The notes under the pieces: model-generated
What the model saw: the letters and a program-made list of their open reading frames with translations, nothing else
What the model was told of the DNA's origin: nothing
Database searches by the model: none
From: Lucinisca nassula
Taxonomy: Eukaryota; Mollusca; Bivalvia; Lucinida; Lucinidae
Direction of reading: 5' to 3'
NCBI GenBank assembly: GCA_963580285.1
Contig: OY757026.1
Span: 80,951,817-81,015,816 of the forward strand
DNA length: 64,000 bases
Translations under genes and position numbers: made by a program
Part shown: positions 32,595 through 43,455 of the stretch, piece after piece
Position numbering within the stretch: the stretch's first letter is position 1
Layout: the number at the start of each line of letters is the position of its first letter

Positions 32595-33050
32595 CAAGTC
32601 AAGTCAAGTAAATTTTATTTTAAGTCGGTACATCATGTAACACAGTTAACACAAGCTCCTAGGAGCTTTTTCCACCGACCATATAACATATTAAATATAT
32701 CACAGCTATATCACAAGATAAAATAACAGCAAAAATTGTCACAGATATACAAATATACACAAATACCTATATTAAGAAAGAAGTTAACTTTAAAATGTTG
32801 TCTGACCAGCATATCTTAGATTAAAAAATGTTGCTACATCTCCATCCGAAAGCCTAGAGGCGAAAGGTTGAACCAGAACTTATGCTATGTTATGAATAGC
32901 GTGATGTCCAACCCTACCTGCTGCAGGCAAAAAGACCTTGTCAATCTCTAAGCCAATATTAGTTGGACGCAACACCGATGCAAGATACACACCATCTTTG
33001 CCTCACCCAAGCATTCCCCTTGTTTATAGTAAAATATATGGTAGAAAGTG
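32595..33050 (-). mobile_element. Probable retroposon 3' end with ACTTG-repeat tail
   Basis: 'aagtcaagtcaagtcaagta' at 32590 followed by 'aattttattttaagtcggta' reads, on the minus strand, as a poly-A-like signal and a simple-repeat tail. Some coding-like sequence lies near 32840-32990, but I cannot assign it. Confidence 0.4.
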
Positions 33051-33089
33051 TCTTGTTATAGTATATAGAGACTGGCTTTCTGTGTAGCC

Positions 33090-33580
33090 AGCCCCGATAG
33101 CTCAGTTGGTGGAGTGTTGGGAACGGGAGGTCACGGGTTCGATCCCGGATACCAAAGTCGTTAAGAATGGTACTAGCTGCTCCTCGCTTGGTACTCAGAT
33201 TGACGGGGTGGAGCTAGGACTAGTCGAAACAGTGTCGGGAGTGAGTGAGTGAGTTTTAGTTTTACGTCCCACCAACAGCTACGGTCATACGGAGACGGGA
33301 CCTCGGTTTAAAGACTCATCCGAAAGTCTGGAGAAGCCCGGGATCGATCCTGCGATCCCTGGTTTACAAGGCGAGTAGCGTAACCACTGCACCACGGAGG
33401 CTTCTCGAAACAGTGTCGGGATAATGCGACTGGGTGTGGTATCAATGTGTCTGGGACATGATACTTCAGTGAGGCAGCACTATAAAAGTGAGCATTGAGC
33501 TCCCTGTCGCAAACAGACACCGTCGTGATATGACTGAAAAAATGTTGAAAGCGACGTTAAACCCGAATTCACACACACTG
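33090..33580 (+). mobile_element. SINE-B interrupted by SINE-D
   Basis: The head 'ccccgatagctcagttggtg' (33093) lacks part of the anticodon-arm region. The body stops at 'cgaaacagtgtcggga' (about 33240), resumes after SINE-D at 33405 with the same 'cgaaacagtgtcggga', and ends 'gcgacgttaaacccgaattc'. The repeated 16-mer is the target duplication. Confidence 0.85.
33241..33404 (-). mobile_element. SINE-D nested in SINE-B
   Basis: 'gtgagtgagtgagttttagt' to 'ccactgcaccacggaggctt'. CGAAACAGTGTCGGGA is directly repeated on both sides, confirming recent SINE-into-SINE insertion. Confidence 0.88.
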
Positions 33581-33650
33581 CCTTTCTGTAACAGTACAGT
33601 CACATCCCAAGGCGTCCAACTGATATTTGCTTTCAGTTGTGCAAGGCTTT

Positions 33651-33840
33651 CATCACGAAAACCGCCTATATAGTTTTGACCCCCCTTAAACCCAACTTTG
33701 ATAGCGTAAAACTGGAGAGGCGGTTCTAACAGGTGCCCACAATCTATGCTTTGAGCAATAATGTGAAAACTATCAGGACTTTTATCTGAAAAAAAAATCA
33801 ATTTAGGTGGAAAATGTTTTCCAATATATTTGAATAGGCG
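33651..33840. mobile_element. Type-A MITE, left core arm lost
   Basis: 'catcacgaaaaccgcctata' start. 'gtaaaactggagaggcggtt' shows a deletion joining the hairpin directly to the right core arm. Ends 'tgaataggcg'. Confidence 0.65.
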
Positions 33841-34292
33841 TACCACCCCTTATATATGACAAATGGACTTGTCTAACCTATAGCAATGGAAGAGCCCACT
33901 TGTTTACAAAGGATAAATTGGTTGATACCACTCTACCTAAAATGTGGGTATGTCAGAAATCTGTGTCAAGCTATGTAACAGGTAATGGAATTAGTCGCCT
34001 GACTGGTTGCAGACAGTAATAGATGCGAATCGCGCCTACCAAAAACGTGCTGTTGAGGATGCCGTCGATACAGATCAGCTTGTGGGGGCTTGGAGCTAGA
34101 TAAGAACCATAACTCGGTTTTTTTAAGTCTACACTGATATGCATTGAACCTCCATGTAGAGAGCGAAGGCTTCGATTAGCCCATGATGCGTCTGAAGCCA
34201 TGTTATACAGCACATTTTCCATAAAGTTCTTACACAGACTGCACTCTGGGTGCTAAGAATTACGAGGGATATGTTAAAAAGGAATTGCTTAT
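33841..34292. other. No gene recognised
   Basis: The minus frame 33971-34222 is short and lacks any recognisable motif. Confidence 0.3.
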
Positions 34293-34561
34293 CATCACGA
34301 AAACATGTCCGTGAAACGAAGACCCCATTTTATATAGTTAGAAGTGTGGTTTACGGGGGTATACATTACCCGCCTTATTTTTGCTCAAAAACATAGATTG
34401 TGGCTACTCGTTAGAACCGCCTCATCGAGGCGGTTCTAACGAGCACCCACAATCTATGCTGAAAGCAGAAGTGAGAAAGATGTTATAATTTTAAGCTAAA
34501 ATTTGTCACTTCTGACACCATGTTGGACGCTATTTTGTCACACGGGCGTGTTTTCCTTATG
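34293..34561. mobile_element. Core-palindrome MITE, type C
   Basis: Starts 'catcacgaaaacatgtccgt' and ends 'cacgggcgtgttttccttatg'. The arm 'atttgtcacttctgacacca' is unique to this type. The core 'agaaccgcctcatcgaggcg' is intact. Relative at 37182-37450. Confidence 0.75.
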
Positions 34562-34729
34562 TTTGCTCTAGCTCCATATCCACGTGGGGCACGATCATCA
34601 CAATACATACTTGTACAAAAATGTATAGGGCTATTTAATATCTACACAGCGGTGTTAGACTAAGTGTAAGACATAAAATTTGCCATTTAATACACGCAGT
34701 CATTGACCACTGCAGTAAAAATGGTTAGT

Positions 34730-36640
34730 AGAAACGTGGACTGAAAAGGGAAATACGGGCTTTCATCAAAGTTTGCTCAAAACTTGGTTCGAAGAAGCTG
34801 ATGACTAAAATTTCTACAGAGTTTGGACCTTCGTGTGTGTATTTTGACACAGTTCGGTGGTGGAAAAACAAATTTGAGTCTGGTGTAGAGCCCCTCCTTA
34901 ATCAGGGTTATAGGTACCATAAACTACGCAAAGCCTTTACAAAATTTTTTAGACGCCATTCTGATTTAATTTCAAAATTCAATATTGGACTCAAATCTCT
35001 TCTGCAACAAGGTCTATCGGAACCCGAATTTTATGGTGACTTAGTATATAAATTCAGAAAAATATATAACCGCAATGACTTCAGCACCCAATTTCGTAAA
35101 ATCATTCTTCGATATAAAAAGATTGGGTACAACATGGATGTTATACGACAGACTGCATGCATGGTAGTTAACCCAATCACGGTTGGCAACTTTGCTACCC
35201 TCTTTAATTTTACGCCGGTGGGTCAGGCCTCAGATTCTATGACGGCTCCAACGTAAAGGTTTATTGAGAATTAGAGAGATCTAATTCAAGGTAATGTTGG
35301 TTGGTGCCTGATGCTCTGTCTCTGGTCGGGCCCATCGGAGTGTAACCGTTGGTTTTCTTTTGCTCCAGCATTTCAGTGGTTTCTTGCTGTCGAGTCCTCA
35401 CCGTTGTCTCACCTCTGTGGTTCTTTGATGTTGCACTGATGAGTTAGGAGGCCTTCATGCGGACTGAACAAATTATTTGTCTAAATCGCGACGGAAGTAA
35501 GGGCGAGGATTGTGGCCACGTAAAATCGATTTAAGCCCCCCAGTGGAAATCATTCCACTGACCGTTCCAAGGCGGTTCTTCTGTGGCGGTTTATTTATGG
35601 TGTTGTTTGTTACTTACTGTGTGTATCACTTCTGTCTTTTTTATTTTGGATGACCATATGGCCATTTTGTGGGAAAGTAACTGTCCTTATGGCCTTCCTT
35701 TGTTTCGGTTTCCATTATGGTCTGGTCGCTTAATGTTTGTGTTTCTTTCCCTTCGGTGTCCTTGATGGGTGGAGTAAGTTAATTGTATCGATTCCTGATC
35801 TTTGTTTTACTTCTACTTTCCATCAATAATGCACCGAAATCAGGTAGGCCAAAATCTGCATCTCGTAACGATATCGTTTACAAAATAATGGAAATCATTG
35901 AAGGGGATACCAGATTTACAGTTCGTGACATTGCACGAAAGGTAGGCATATCACAATCCACGGTTCGCCTTATCTCAAAGAAGCATTTAAAAGTCATAAA
36001 GATTTCTGCTAGATGGGTGCCACATCTGTTGACTGACGAGCAAAAGAGGCAACGGGTTAAAGTGGCCAAAAAGCTGCTTCAAATGTTTCCAAAATATGAC
36101 AAAAAGCAGTTTTCTAATTTTGTCACAGGTGATGAAATCTAGGTCAATTATTTTGAGCTCGTCAGAAAGGTTAGCAATAAGATCTGGGCCACTAACCACA
36201 GCCAACGCGCAATGATTGCCAAACGTTCTTTGAGTATAAGAAGGTTTTGTATGCAATCTTCTTCTACGGTGAAGGATTCACAATAAAATTGCCGGTGAAA
36301 AACTGCAAAAACATCACCGGAAAGTACCACAAAGACGTAGTACTGAAGAAACTGAAAAAGTATTATCAGAAACTACGCCCTGCCACGCGTTTTAAACATG
36401 TCCGTCTTCTACATGGCAACGCAACCGCTAATGTCCCCGCAATAGTTACGGCGTTTTTGAAGAAAGAAAAGGTAACGGTTTTGTCTCACCACCGTATTCC
36501 CCAGACCTTGCCCCATGTGATTTCTTTTTCGTTTTCTTATTTTGTTTCCTAAATTGAAATCAATCATTGCTGGGCTGAAATACCAGTCTCGAAAAACACT
36601 TGGATCTGCCTTTTCTTAGTACCTTATTACTGGGCCCAAA
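34730..36640 (+). pseudogene. mariner-type transposase, broken and interrupted
   Basis: N-terminal helix-turn-helix region ('FIKVCSKLGSKKLMTKISTE' and on to 'DTVRWWKNKFESG', to about 34890), then a ~930-bp insert, then 'NNAPKSGRPKSASRNDIVYK', 'GISQSTVRLISKKHLK', 'VPHLLTDEQKRQRV' and 'VTGDEI' followed by a stop at 36140 where DETW is usual. Next come 'MYAIFFYGEGF' and 'VVLKKLKKYYQKLRPATRFK', with 'RLLHGNA' where the catalytic second Asp should be (HDNA). A frameshift at about 36495 moves the 'YSPDLAPCDFF' motif to another frame. SETMAR-like mariner family, dead. Confidence 0.85.
34893..35820 (+). mobile_element. Retroelement remnant inserted into mariner
   Basis: Encodes 'KLRKAFTKFFRRHSDLISKF', 'SEPEFYGDLVYKFRKIYNR' and 'ACMVVNPITVGNFATLFN' in frame up to a stop near 35255. 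It then continues through a UTR to the end 'gatctttgttttacttctac'. The coding tail is one I associate with multicopy molluscan retroelements. Because it fuses in frame with the mariner start, the 151-residue frame at 34801-35256 is an accidental chimera. It lacks the Helitron-like insertion found in the 10.7-kb relative. Confidence 0.65.
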
Positions 36641-36735
36641 TCAGCGTAACGTGACGCCTTCAAGAAGTGGATACATCTCTAGCCACGGGGAGTACTTCGG
36701 GGGCATGGAATGAGCACTTTTGTGCTAACTTGAAA

Positions 36736-37021
36736 CATCACGAAAACACGCCTATATAATTTTGACCCCCTCGAACCCCAGTTTTATATAGTAAAACTGG
36801 GGCTTGCAGGGGTAAACCTTATTTTTTCTTATTTCTGCTCTAAATTATAGAGTGTGGGTACTCGTTAGAACCGCCTCGATGAGGATGAGGCGGTTCTAAC
36901 GAGTACCCACAATCTATATTTCGAGCAGAAACAAGAAAAATATCTCAATTTTTCATCTGAAAATTTTAATTTTTGGGCGATAAATGTGTCAATGTATTTG
37001 TATAGGCATGTTTTTGTAATG
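36736..37021. mobile_element. Core-palindrome MITE, type A, full length
   Basis: Ends 'catcacgaaaacacgcctat' and 'tataggcatgtttttgtaatg'. The core loop carries an extra 'gatgag' (GATGAGGATGAGG), a small duplication at the palindrome centre. Confidence 0.85.
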
Positions 37022-37181
37022 TTTGAAGGCACCAGAGAAAAATAAGCAATCCTTTTCGAACATTCCTCGTATATAATTCGTTTGTATTTGTTTATTATAA
37101 CCTATGCCATCTCAGCTCCTTGAACGGCAGTTTCCAAATAAAAACACGTACTCTGACTACCAATACGGGAGTTATTATATT

Positions 37182-37450
37182 CATCACGATAACAATTCAG
37201 TGAAACGAAGACCCCTCTAAACCCCAGTTTATATAGAGTAAAGTGGGGGCCTACCGGGATATACATTATCCGCCTTATGTTTGATCAAATACATAGATTG
37301 TGGGTACTAGTTAGAACCGCCTCGTTGAGGCGGTTCTAATGAGCACCCGCAATCTATGTTGAAAGCAGAAATAAGAACTTGATGTTATCATTTTTTACCC
37401 AAAATTTGTCATTTCTGACACCATGTTGGACGCCATTATTTCCCAGACGG
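37182..37450. mobile_element. Core-palindrome MITE, type C, end lost
   Basis: 'catcacgataacaattcagt' start, core 'agaaccgcctcgttgaggcg', C-type arm 'atttgtcatttctgacacca'. The far terminus after 'gttggacgccattatttccc' is missing. Confidence 0.7.
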
Positions 37451-37910
37451 CTGCAAGCCAGTTAGATTGGAAAAGTGGTTCCGGTTTTAGACTTCTCTTT
37501 CTATGTTATTTTGGATCCTCAGGTGTTTTTTTTTTTAAACAAAAATCAGAGATACAGTCAGCTTTTTCCGGTGTTCTGGTTCCCTCACCCTATAGCTCAA
37601 TAGCTTTCGCATATTTCAATAGAATACAGGGTACCAGTTTAACGAGAGATGGTCTAGTGACAGAGCTATCGTTTCTGTGCGAAAGTTTAACTAAACACCG
37701 AACCGAATTTATCCACTAGGCCACAGTCTACTCAGCACTACCGTCAATACAGTTTACCTGACCACATTCATATTATACTTTCCACATTTTCAATTACCTG
37801 CACGAATGAAATCGAATAATTTCATGTGAGAAATTAGAATAATAACATTTACTGAAAATTATGATTTACCTGCCTGAAACCTCCATTGAATCATAATGTA
37901 TACGTACAAA
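37451..37910. other. No gene recognised
   Basis: A plus frame to 37719 starts inside the MITE and has no recognisable domain. Confidence 0.35.
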
Positions 37911-38950
37911 CTTATTATGGCCCCGCACTGAAAGTGTGGGTGCTCTACAGTAATCACTCTGTCCGGTCGTCTGTCTGTCCGTCCACAATTTTTTTTATCC
38001 TCCATAACTTTCTTATTCCTGGATGGAATTAAATATATAATTGGCAGAAATGTTAACCATAATGTGATGGAGTGTTGCGCGCAAGACTCAGGTCCGTACC
38101 TCAAAGGTCAAGGTCATACTTAGAGGTTAAAGGTCAAAAAGGGGTCTTTGTCGTGTCCAATCAATAACTTTGTTATTCCACGATGGATTTAAATATTACT
38201 TGGCAGAGATGTTAACCATAATGTGACGGAGTGTCTCGCGCAAGACCCACAGCCGTACCTCAAAGGTCAAGGTCATACTTAGAGATAAAAGGTAAAAAAA
38301 TAGCGTCTTTTTTATTGTGACCAATCTATAACTTTCTTATACCCGGGACCGGCCCCGATAGCTCAGTTGGTAGAGTGTCCGCTCAGGGGAACGGGAGGTC
38401 TCGGGTTCGATCCCGGGCCGCGACACACCAAAGTCGTTAAAAATGGTACTAGCTGCTCCTCGCTTGGCACTCAGATTTACGGGGTAGAGCTAGGACTGGT
38501 CGATCCAGTGTCAGGATAATGTGACTGGGTGTGGTATCATGTAATGTGTCTGGGGCATGATACTTCAGTGAGGCAGCACTATAAACGTGAGCATTGAGCT
38601 CCCTGTCGCAACCAGACACCGTCGTGATATGACTGAAAAATTGTTGAAAGCGACGTTAAACCCGAATTCACACACACACACACACACACACTCTTATACC
38701 TGGATGGATTTAAATATTACTTAGCAGAAATATTAACCATAATGTGACAGTGTGTCACGCGCAAGACCCAGGTCCGTACCTCAAAGGTGAAGGTAATACT
38801 TAGAGGTGAAAGGTAAAAACAAAAAACGTCTTTTTTATCGTGACCGATCAATATCTTTCTTATTCCTGGATTGATTTTAGAATAACTTGACAGTAATGTT
38901 AATCATCATGAGAGGATGTGTTGTGCGCAAAACCCAGGTTGGTTTCTAAA
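37911..38950 (-). repeat. ~160-bp tandem array, reverse orientation
   Basis: Minus-oriented relative of 2560-4235, with 'tacctcaaaggtcaaggtca' at 38098, 38256 and a variant near 38779. The left end has a small hairpin (CCCGCAC..GTGTGGG, 37922-37940) and 'cgtctgtctgtccgtcc', mirroring the right end of the first array. Confidence 0.75.
38348..38692 (+). mobile_element. SINE-B inside the array
   Basis: Full-length with A and B boxes and tail 'gcgacgttaaacccgaattc' plus CA repeats. Flanked by the near-identical 12-mers TCTTATACCCGG and TCTTATACCTGG (target duplication). Confidence 0.88.
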
Positions 38951-39409
38951 ACCGAGTTATCATGTTCCGAATGATTCCGTCTCCTTGTTCTTTATAGTTT
39001 TTATCATCAACATTTTCCTACTCCTCTGATAGCGCCGCCGGGGCGCTAGTCAGTTTCACTGACAGCTCTAGTTATATTGAAGGTACTGCCACCAATAAAT
39101 GAACAAAGTTTACGGCGTACTGACAGTCAATTGGTCCAGTTTTTATCAAGATTAAGATTCACCTTAAATAGCTTTATACTGTTTATTTCTTTTTAGACTT
39201 TCAGATAAAAACTGTTAACATTGGTAACATTGTTCACTTTGGTTGTCTCTTTTTTATAATATTTTTATACTTTGCTAATAAAATATGTTAACATTTAATG
39301 TCTCTTCCTCCTTCGTCTTATACTCCCTTGTATGTATATTTGTGTCGTCACCTAACAATTACATGTTTACTGGCCACATGACATGAATGTATGCTCAGTA
39401 TGTATGGAA
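38951..39409. other. No gene recognised
   Basis: AT-rich, includes 'gccgccggggcgctagtc' near 39031. No supported frame. Confidence 0.3.
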
Positions 39410-39637
39410 GACCGCCTCCGTGGTCCAGTGATTAAGGTCGCTGACTTGTAATCACTGGAGGGTCATGGGTTCGAGCCCCGCTACCGGCCATGATCGTTTA
39501 TGTGAGAACACTTGGTAGTTTGCGTCGGAGGATCGGAGTCTAGTACTGGTACTTTCCAGGAACGATAGTTAGAAAACTACCCGCCTGTATATGACTGAAA
39601 GATTGTTGAACGGGCGTAAAACCTAGCAAAACAAACA
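39410..39637 (+). mobile_element. SINE-E variant
   Basis: Head 'ccgcctccgtggtccagtga', B box 'gggttcgagcccc', body 'tatgtgagaacacttggtag', 3' end 'gaacgggcgtaaaacctagc' plus AAAC. Confidence 0.75.
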
Positions 39638-40476
39638 GTATGTATGATGTGTTCTACCACATTATTGTCTCTCATTAATCTGTTAGGGACATTTATTTTG
39701 TTTTGTTTGTCCATTTCCACTTGCCAAATCCCATATCGTCCGTGCTCCATAAGTCCATTATTCCTCCTGTCTGTCTGTAAACAATGTCTTCTTCCAACTA
39801 CTATTCAGATACTACTGAGCAAATTTCAATAAAACAGGGTCATCACAATGATCCCTTACTATCATAGTTGGTTAAAAGTGAGAATGTGATCATTGGGTCA
39901 CATGTCAATGCCTCAGTTACCTTAACATTGAAATATTTCTTCCAATAAATGTCAGGGTAGTGCCACATAGAAAATTGACACCTCATGGGTTTGTCCATTC
40001 CAATGTGTAGATAAACCATATATTGCCTTTGAGTACACTGCATCAAAAGTCTATGTCCCATTAACAAGAACAGTGCAACTTGCTTCCTCACCAGTACTTT
40101 CATCTACATCAACTCGTACATCCATGTGGCGGCAATATGGCTACATTTACACCAGGAACAGTACCCTTTAAACCAGGCAAGCCTTTCCTTTTAAAAGGAA
40201 CCTTTATTTCAAGATGAATACCAAATATATTCCATCGAGTGTGTTTAAAAAAGAATGAAATAAAATATTTTGGGTATTTATCAAAAGAAACTTAATATTT
40301 ATTTTTTATTTTATACGAGATAATTCTGTTGGAATTTGAACAAACCAAAAATGATATCCGGGTTGCTACGTAGAAAATAACATGGTCATGTTATTTCCAC
40401 AATGTTTGTGAGTTTAATTGTTTGTTTGTTTGTTTATTTGTTTGTTTGTTTGGTTGGTTGGATGGGTGGTTTGTGT
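39638..40476. other. No gene recognised
   Basis: The minus frame 39843-40103 (86 codons, Met/Cys/Tyr-rich) is unrecognised and lacks context. A GTTT/GTTG-rich tract at 40418-40470 is the tail of the following minus SINE. Confidence 0.35.
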
Positions 40477-40752
40477 TGAAGTTTTTTTTATCCCCGTCAA
40501 CATTATTTGTGCCATTTTGGAGACGTTGCTTCCGATTTTGCGGGACTTTAACCCAACATCGAGATGCAATTACATCTACCGCTCAAAGGAACCGTTAGGG
40601 TTTAAGGAGTGGTCCTACTCGCTCAGTCTTTCATGGGCAGGCTTAGACCTTCTAAGCGGTTTACCAGTACTCAAGCTAGGTCACATTTTAGCTCTGCGTG
40701 GAAGCACCATGTAGCTCAACCTATTTATCCATGCCTCGATGGGCGTGGGTGC
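40477..40752 (-). mobile_element. SINE-A
   Basis: 'atccccgtcaacattatttg' to 'tgcctcgatgggcgtggg'. 5' side of the tail altered. Confidence 0.8.
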
Positions 40753-40775
40753 CTTTCACAATAAGAATATATAGA

Positions 40776-40872
40776 GAATCTTACACGAGTGGTCATTTCA
40801 TATGAAATTTATGAAACGAGCCTTTGGCGAGTTTCATAAGTTTCATATGAAATGACCACGAGTGTAAGATTC
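40776..40872. mobile_element. Foldback MITE, TTTCATATGAAA type
   Basis: 'gaatcttacacgagtggtca' pairs with 'tgaccacgagtgtaagattc'. The inner stem is 'tttcatatgaaa' with loop 'gagcctttggcgag'. Relative at 14077-14187. Confidence 0.8.
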
Positions 40873-41299
40873 TGTTTAGCATATGACCACTTTTAATTGA
40901 ATTTCCTCGCCTTTAAATTTGACAAATTTTCCACCAAAAATGCATGGTCGACATGGATGTCGTCATGACGTTACTTAATCCCGCCAAAGTGTTATTACAC
41001 GTGTGGTCATATGATTTTTATTACACGACACGACGTCATGTGATAAATATCTTTTCACAATGTGAAAAGTATAATTTTTATTTGTTTCAGATGCATTGAT
41101 TTCAATGTTAATTATAAAATACAGTAACATTTCTATATTAAGACGACCTTTTGAACAGTTCCAAAAGTGGTCCATGACCAGGGGATACTGTGGGCAGAAA
41201 TCCCAAAGAAAAATTATGTGAAGCCTTTAAAGCAGAATTAGTCTTAATTTTAGGTGGTCATTCTCTTATTGCAAATGCTACTCCTATTTTTCTGCAAAA
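40873..41299. other. No gene; dispersed-repeat sequence
   Basis: 'gacgacctttTGAACAGTTCC'-like text near 41145 matches 25830-25880, inverted. No CDS seen. Confidence 0.4.
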
Positions 41300-41520
41300 A
41301 TCATCATTGTGCAGATGATATTTTCTGGTCCTTTGGGATCATTGAATTCATTTGGTATCATTTTGAAAAAGGAGTTCTGCTTAAGCCGGTGCTAGAGGGT
41401 GTGGCCGGTGTTGCATATTTCAGTACTGGTCATAAACAGACTCAATAAAACCGAGTCTGCTATTTTCGTTTATTTGGTGTATTCCTTGCTTCCAAAGGAT
41501 CTAACTTCAGAACTTATTGA
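41300..41520 (+). mobile_element. Retroelement 3' end with terminal stem-loop
   Basis: Shares, inverted, 'ccttgcttccaaaggat' and neighbouring sequence with 26160-26330. A hairpin CAGACTC aataaaacc GAGTCTG (41437-41459) places an AATAAA signal in the loop, a structure I have seen at 3' ends of molluscan retroelements. Confidence 0.5.
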
Positions 41521-41561
41521 TAGCGGAATTTTGCTGTATATAAGGATAGCATACCCATGTA

Positions 41562-41627
41562 GCCGGTCTTAGTAGCTCAGTCGGATGCGCGTGTGACTAA
41601 TGCTCAAGCTGTAGGGAACAGTCTTTC
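41562..41627 (+). mobile_element. SINE-C head, split by a MITE
   Basis: 'gccggtcttagtagctcagt' to 'ggaacagtctttc'. Continues after the MITE at about 41922 with 'catgcagtcttttctacggt'. The B box region is degraded. Confidence 0.7.
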
Positions 41628-41908
41628 TATTACGAAAACACGCCTATACCAAAACATTGTAACCTTTATCGCTGAAAAAAATGAAAATTATGAGATGAAA
41701 AATTGTTGTATTTTTCTTATTTCAGTTCAAAATATAGATTGTAGGTACTAGTTAGAACCGCCTCGATGAGGCGGTTCTAACGAGTACCAACAATCTTTAT
41801 CTTAGAGTAGAAATAAGAAAAATAAGGTTTACCCCTACAAACCCCAGTTTTACTATATAAAAGTGGGGTTCGAGGTGGTCAAACTTAAATAGGCGTGTTT
41901 TCGTGATG
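41628..41908. mobile_element. Core-palindrome MITE, type A, in SINE-C
   Basis: Ends 'attacgaaaacacgcctata' and 'aataggcgtgttttcgtgatg', core 'agaaccgcctcgatgaggcg'. The SINE on either side shows it is an insertion. Confidence 0.82.
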
Positions 41909-42009
41909 GTAGAAAATTGCTCATGCAGTCTTTTCTACGGTCATTCTCTTATTGCAAATACCACTCATATTTTTCAGCAAAAATATTAGAATTTTTGCCA
42001 TTTTAAATG

Positions 42010-42247
42010 ACCTATCCCACTTTTCCTGAACAGACTTACACGTAAGCGGTCAACCAGTACAGTGCACATTCTTTTGTCGGAAATTGACAACTGCCCTTCT
42101 TGAATCAGCGAAATGGAGAGAATGACCGTAGAAAAGATTTCATGATCAATATTCACGAAAGAATGTTGCCGGTCCCGGCAGGTATCGAACCCGCGTCCTA
42201 ATGATCACCAGTCAGACGCGCATCCCACTGAGCTACCGAGACCGGCC
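42010..42247 (-). mobile_element. SINE-C
   Basis: Minus copy with head 'gccggtctcggtagctcagt' and B box 'gcgggttcgatacc' (complement at 42184-42200). 3' end truncated. Confidence 0.82.
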
Positions 42248-42450
42248 TTTATCAATGTGTTGACTAACGGCAACGTTAGTTATAAACAGCTGGCACCATA
42301 TGATAACAGTTCTCGAATCCTGAAGGACAAATTAAAACAAATGAGGTCCGTGGAATGAGTACCCATCAAAATCCCCGTTTATATAGAGAAAACTTCGATT
42401 TGCAGGGGTAAATATTATTTTTATTATTTCTGCTCCGAGACATAAGTTGT

Positions 42451-42754
42451 TTTGTTCGTTTGTTTGTTTTGGAGTTTAACGTCCCCGTCAACACTGTTGA
42501 GGTCATTTAAGAGACGTTGCTTCCAATTTTGTGGGTCTGCTACCTGACATTGAGATGAAATGACATCTCAACCCCTGCCGCCCAGTGAAACCCATAGGGT
42601 TTATATGCATGGCCGGGCCGACTCGCATCGCATTTCCTGGGCCGGCTTAGATCCTCTAAGCGGTTTACCAGTACTCGTGTGCGGGTCGGTTTCAGCTCTG
42701 CGTGGAAGCATCATGCAGCCCATCTATTTCTTCAAGCCCCAATGGGCGGGGGCC
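42451..42754 (-). mobile_element. SINE-A nested in MITE
   Basis: 'ttggagtttaacgtccccgt' to 'caatgggcgggggcc'. Full length. Confidence 0.85.
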
Positions 42755-42908
42755 AAGGACATGGGTTGTGGGTACTCGTTAGAATCGCCTCATTGAGGCG
42801 GTTCTAACGAGCACACACAACCTATGTTTGGCTTATAAATAAGAAAATTTTCACACATTTTCATCAGCAAAGTAACACTTTTCGAGGTATGAAAGAACGC
42901 ACAACTAT

Positions 42909-43150
42909 ATGAGCCCCGCCAAGCGAATTTGTGTCTTCGAGCATTCCGTCATGACAAATTTTAACTGCGCATGCCCAGCCATTCAGAGGGGCCAGGGATA
43001 TGGCTTTCTGTCTGAAGGCTCCTCTTGATTCACTGCTTGTATGAGCGAGCAGCGAAGGTTCTGGCGAGACTGCGCGGATGCGCAGGCTCGCCTGAACCTT
43101 CGCTGCTCGCATAGGCGATAGGTACCAAAATCGCTTGACGGGGCCTATAT
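42909..43150. mobile_element. MITE with GCCCCGYCAAGCGA termini, nested
   Basis: 'tatatgagccccgccaagcg' to 'cgcttgacggggcctatat'. Inverted relative of 805-1058, with the same internal hairpin 'gcgagcagcgaaggttctgg'. Confidence 0.75.
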
Positions 43151-43455
43151 CACATGGATGTTTTATCGTAATGTTGATGGAAACTCGACAAAATCAAAGA
43201 CAGCTGACAGCACTGGGGGTACGGCGGCTGAAAAAAGCGTAAAAGTTGCAGCGACTGATCTGGGGTCTACACCGTTTTCTAATTCCTATTCCAGCTTTTA
43301 TAGATAACTCTCTTTTAAACGACACTCTGGTGTCACAACGACGAGAATAGCGGTGCGAGTGAGGCTAAAAATAACCGTTACCTAGATTTCGTAAAACGCA
43401 ATGGGCAAACAGTTTAACTTTAATGATCACGTGGACAATCGCAGCACTTAGAGGT

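Larger units (their letters stand above)
42340..43173. mobile_element. Type-B MITE carrying two nested elements
   Basis: Outer MITE: 'gtccgtggaatgagtaccca' at left, core 'agaatcgcctcattgaggcg' (about 42780-42805), and 'atgttttatcgtaatg' at right. A SINE-A (42451-42754, minus) interrupts the left arm, with 'gacataagttg'/'gacatgggttg' as a likely duplication. The GCCCCGYCAAGCGA MITE (42909-43150) interrupts the right arm. Confidence 0.75.

Noticed and set aside
34801..35256. Single novel 151-residue protein
   Set aside because: Its first ~30 residues are mariner and the rest a retroelement tail. The join is an insertion breakpoint.
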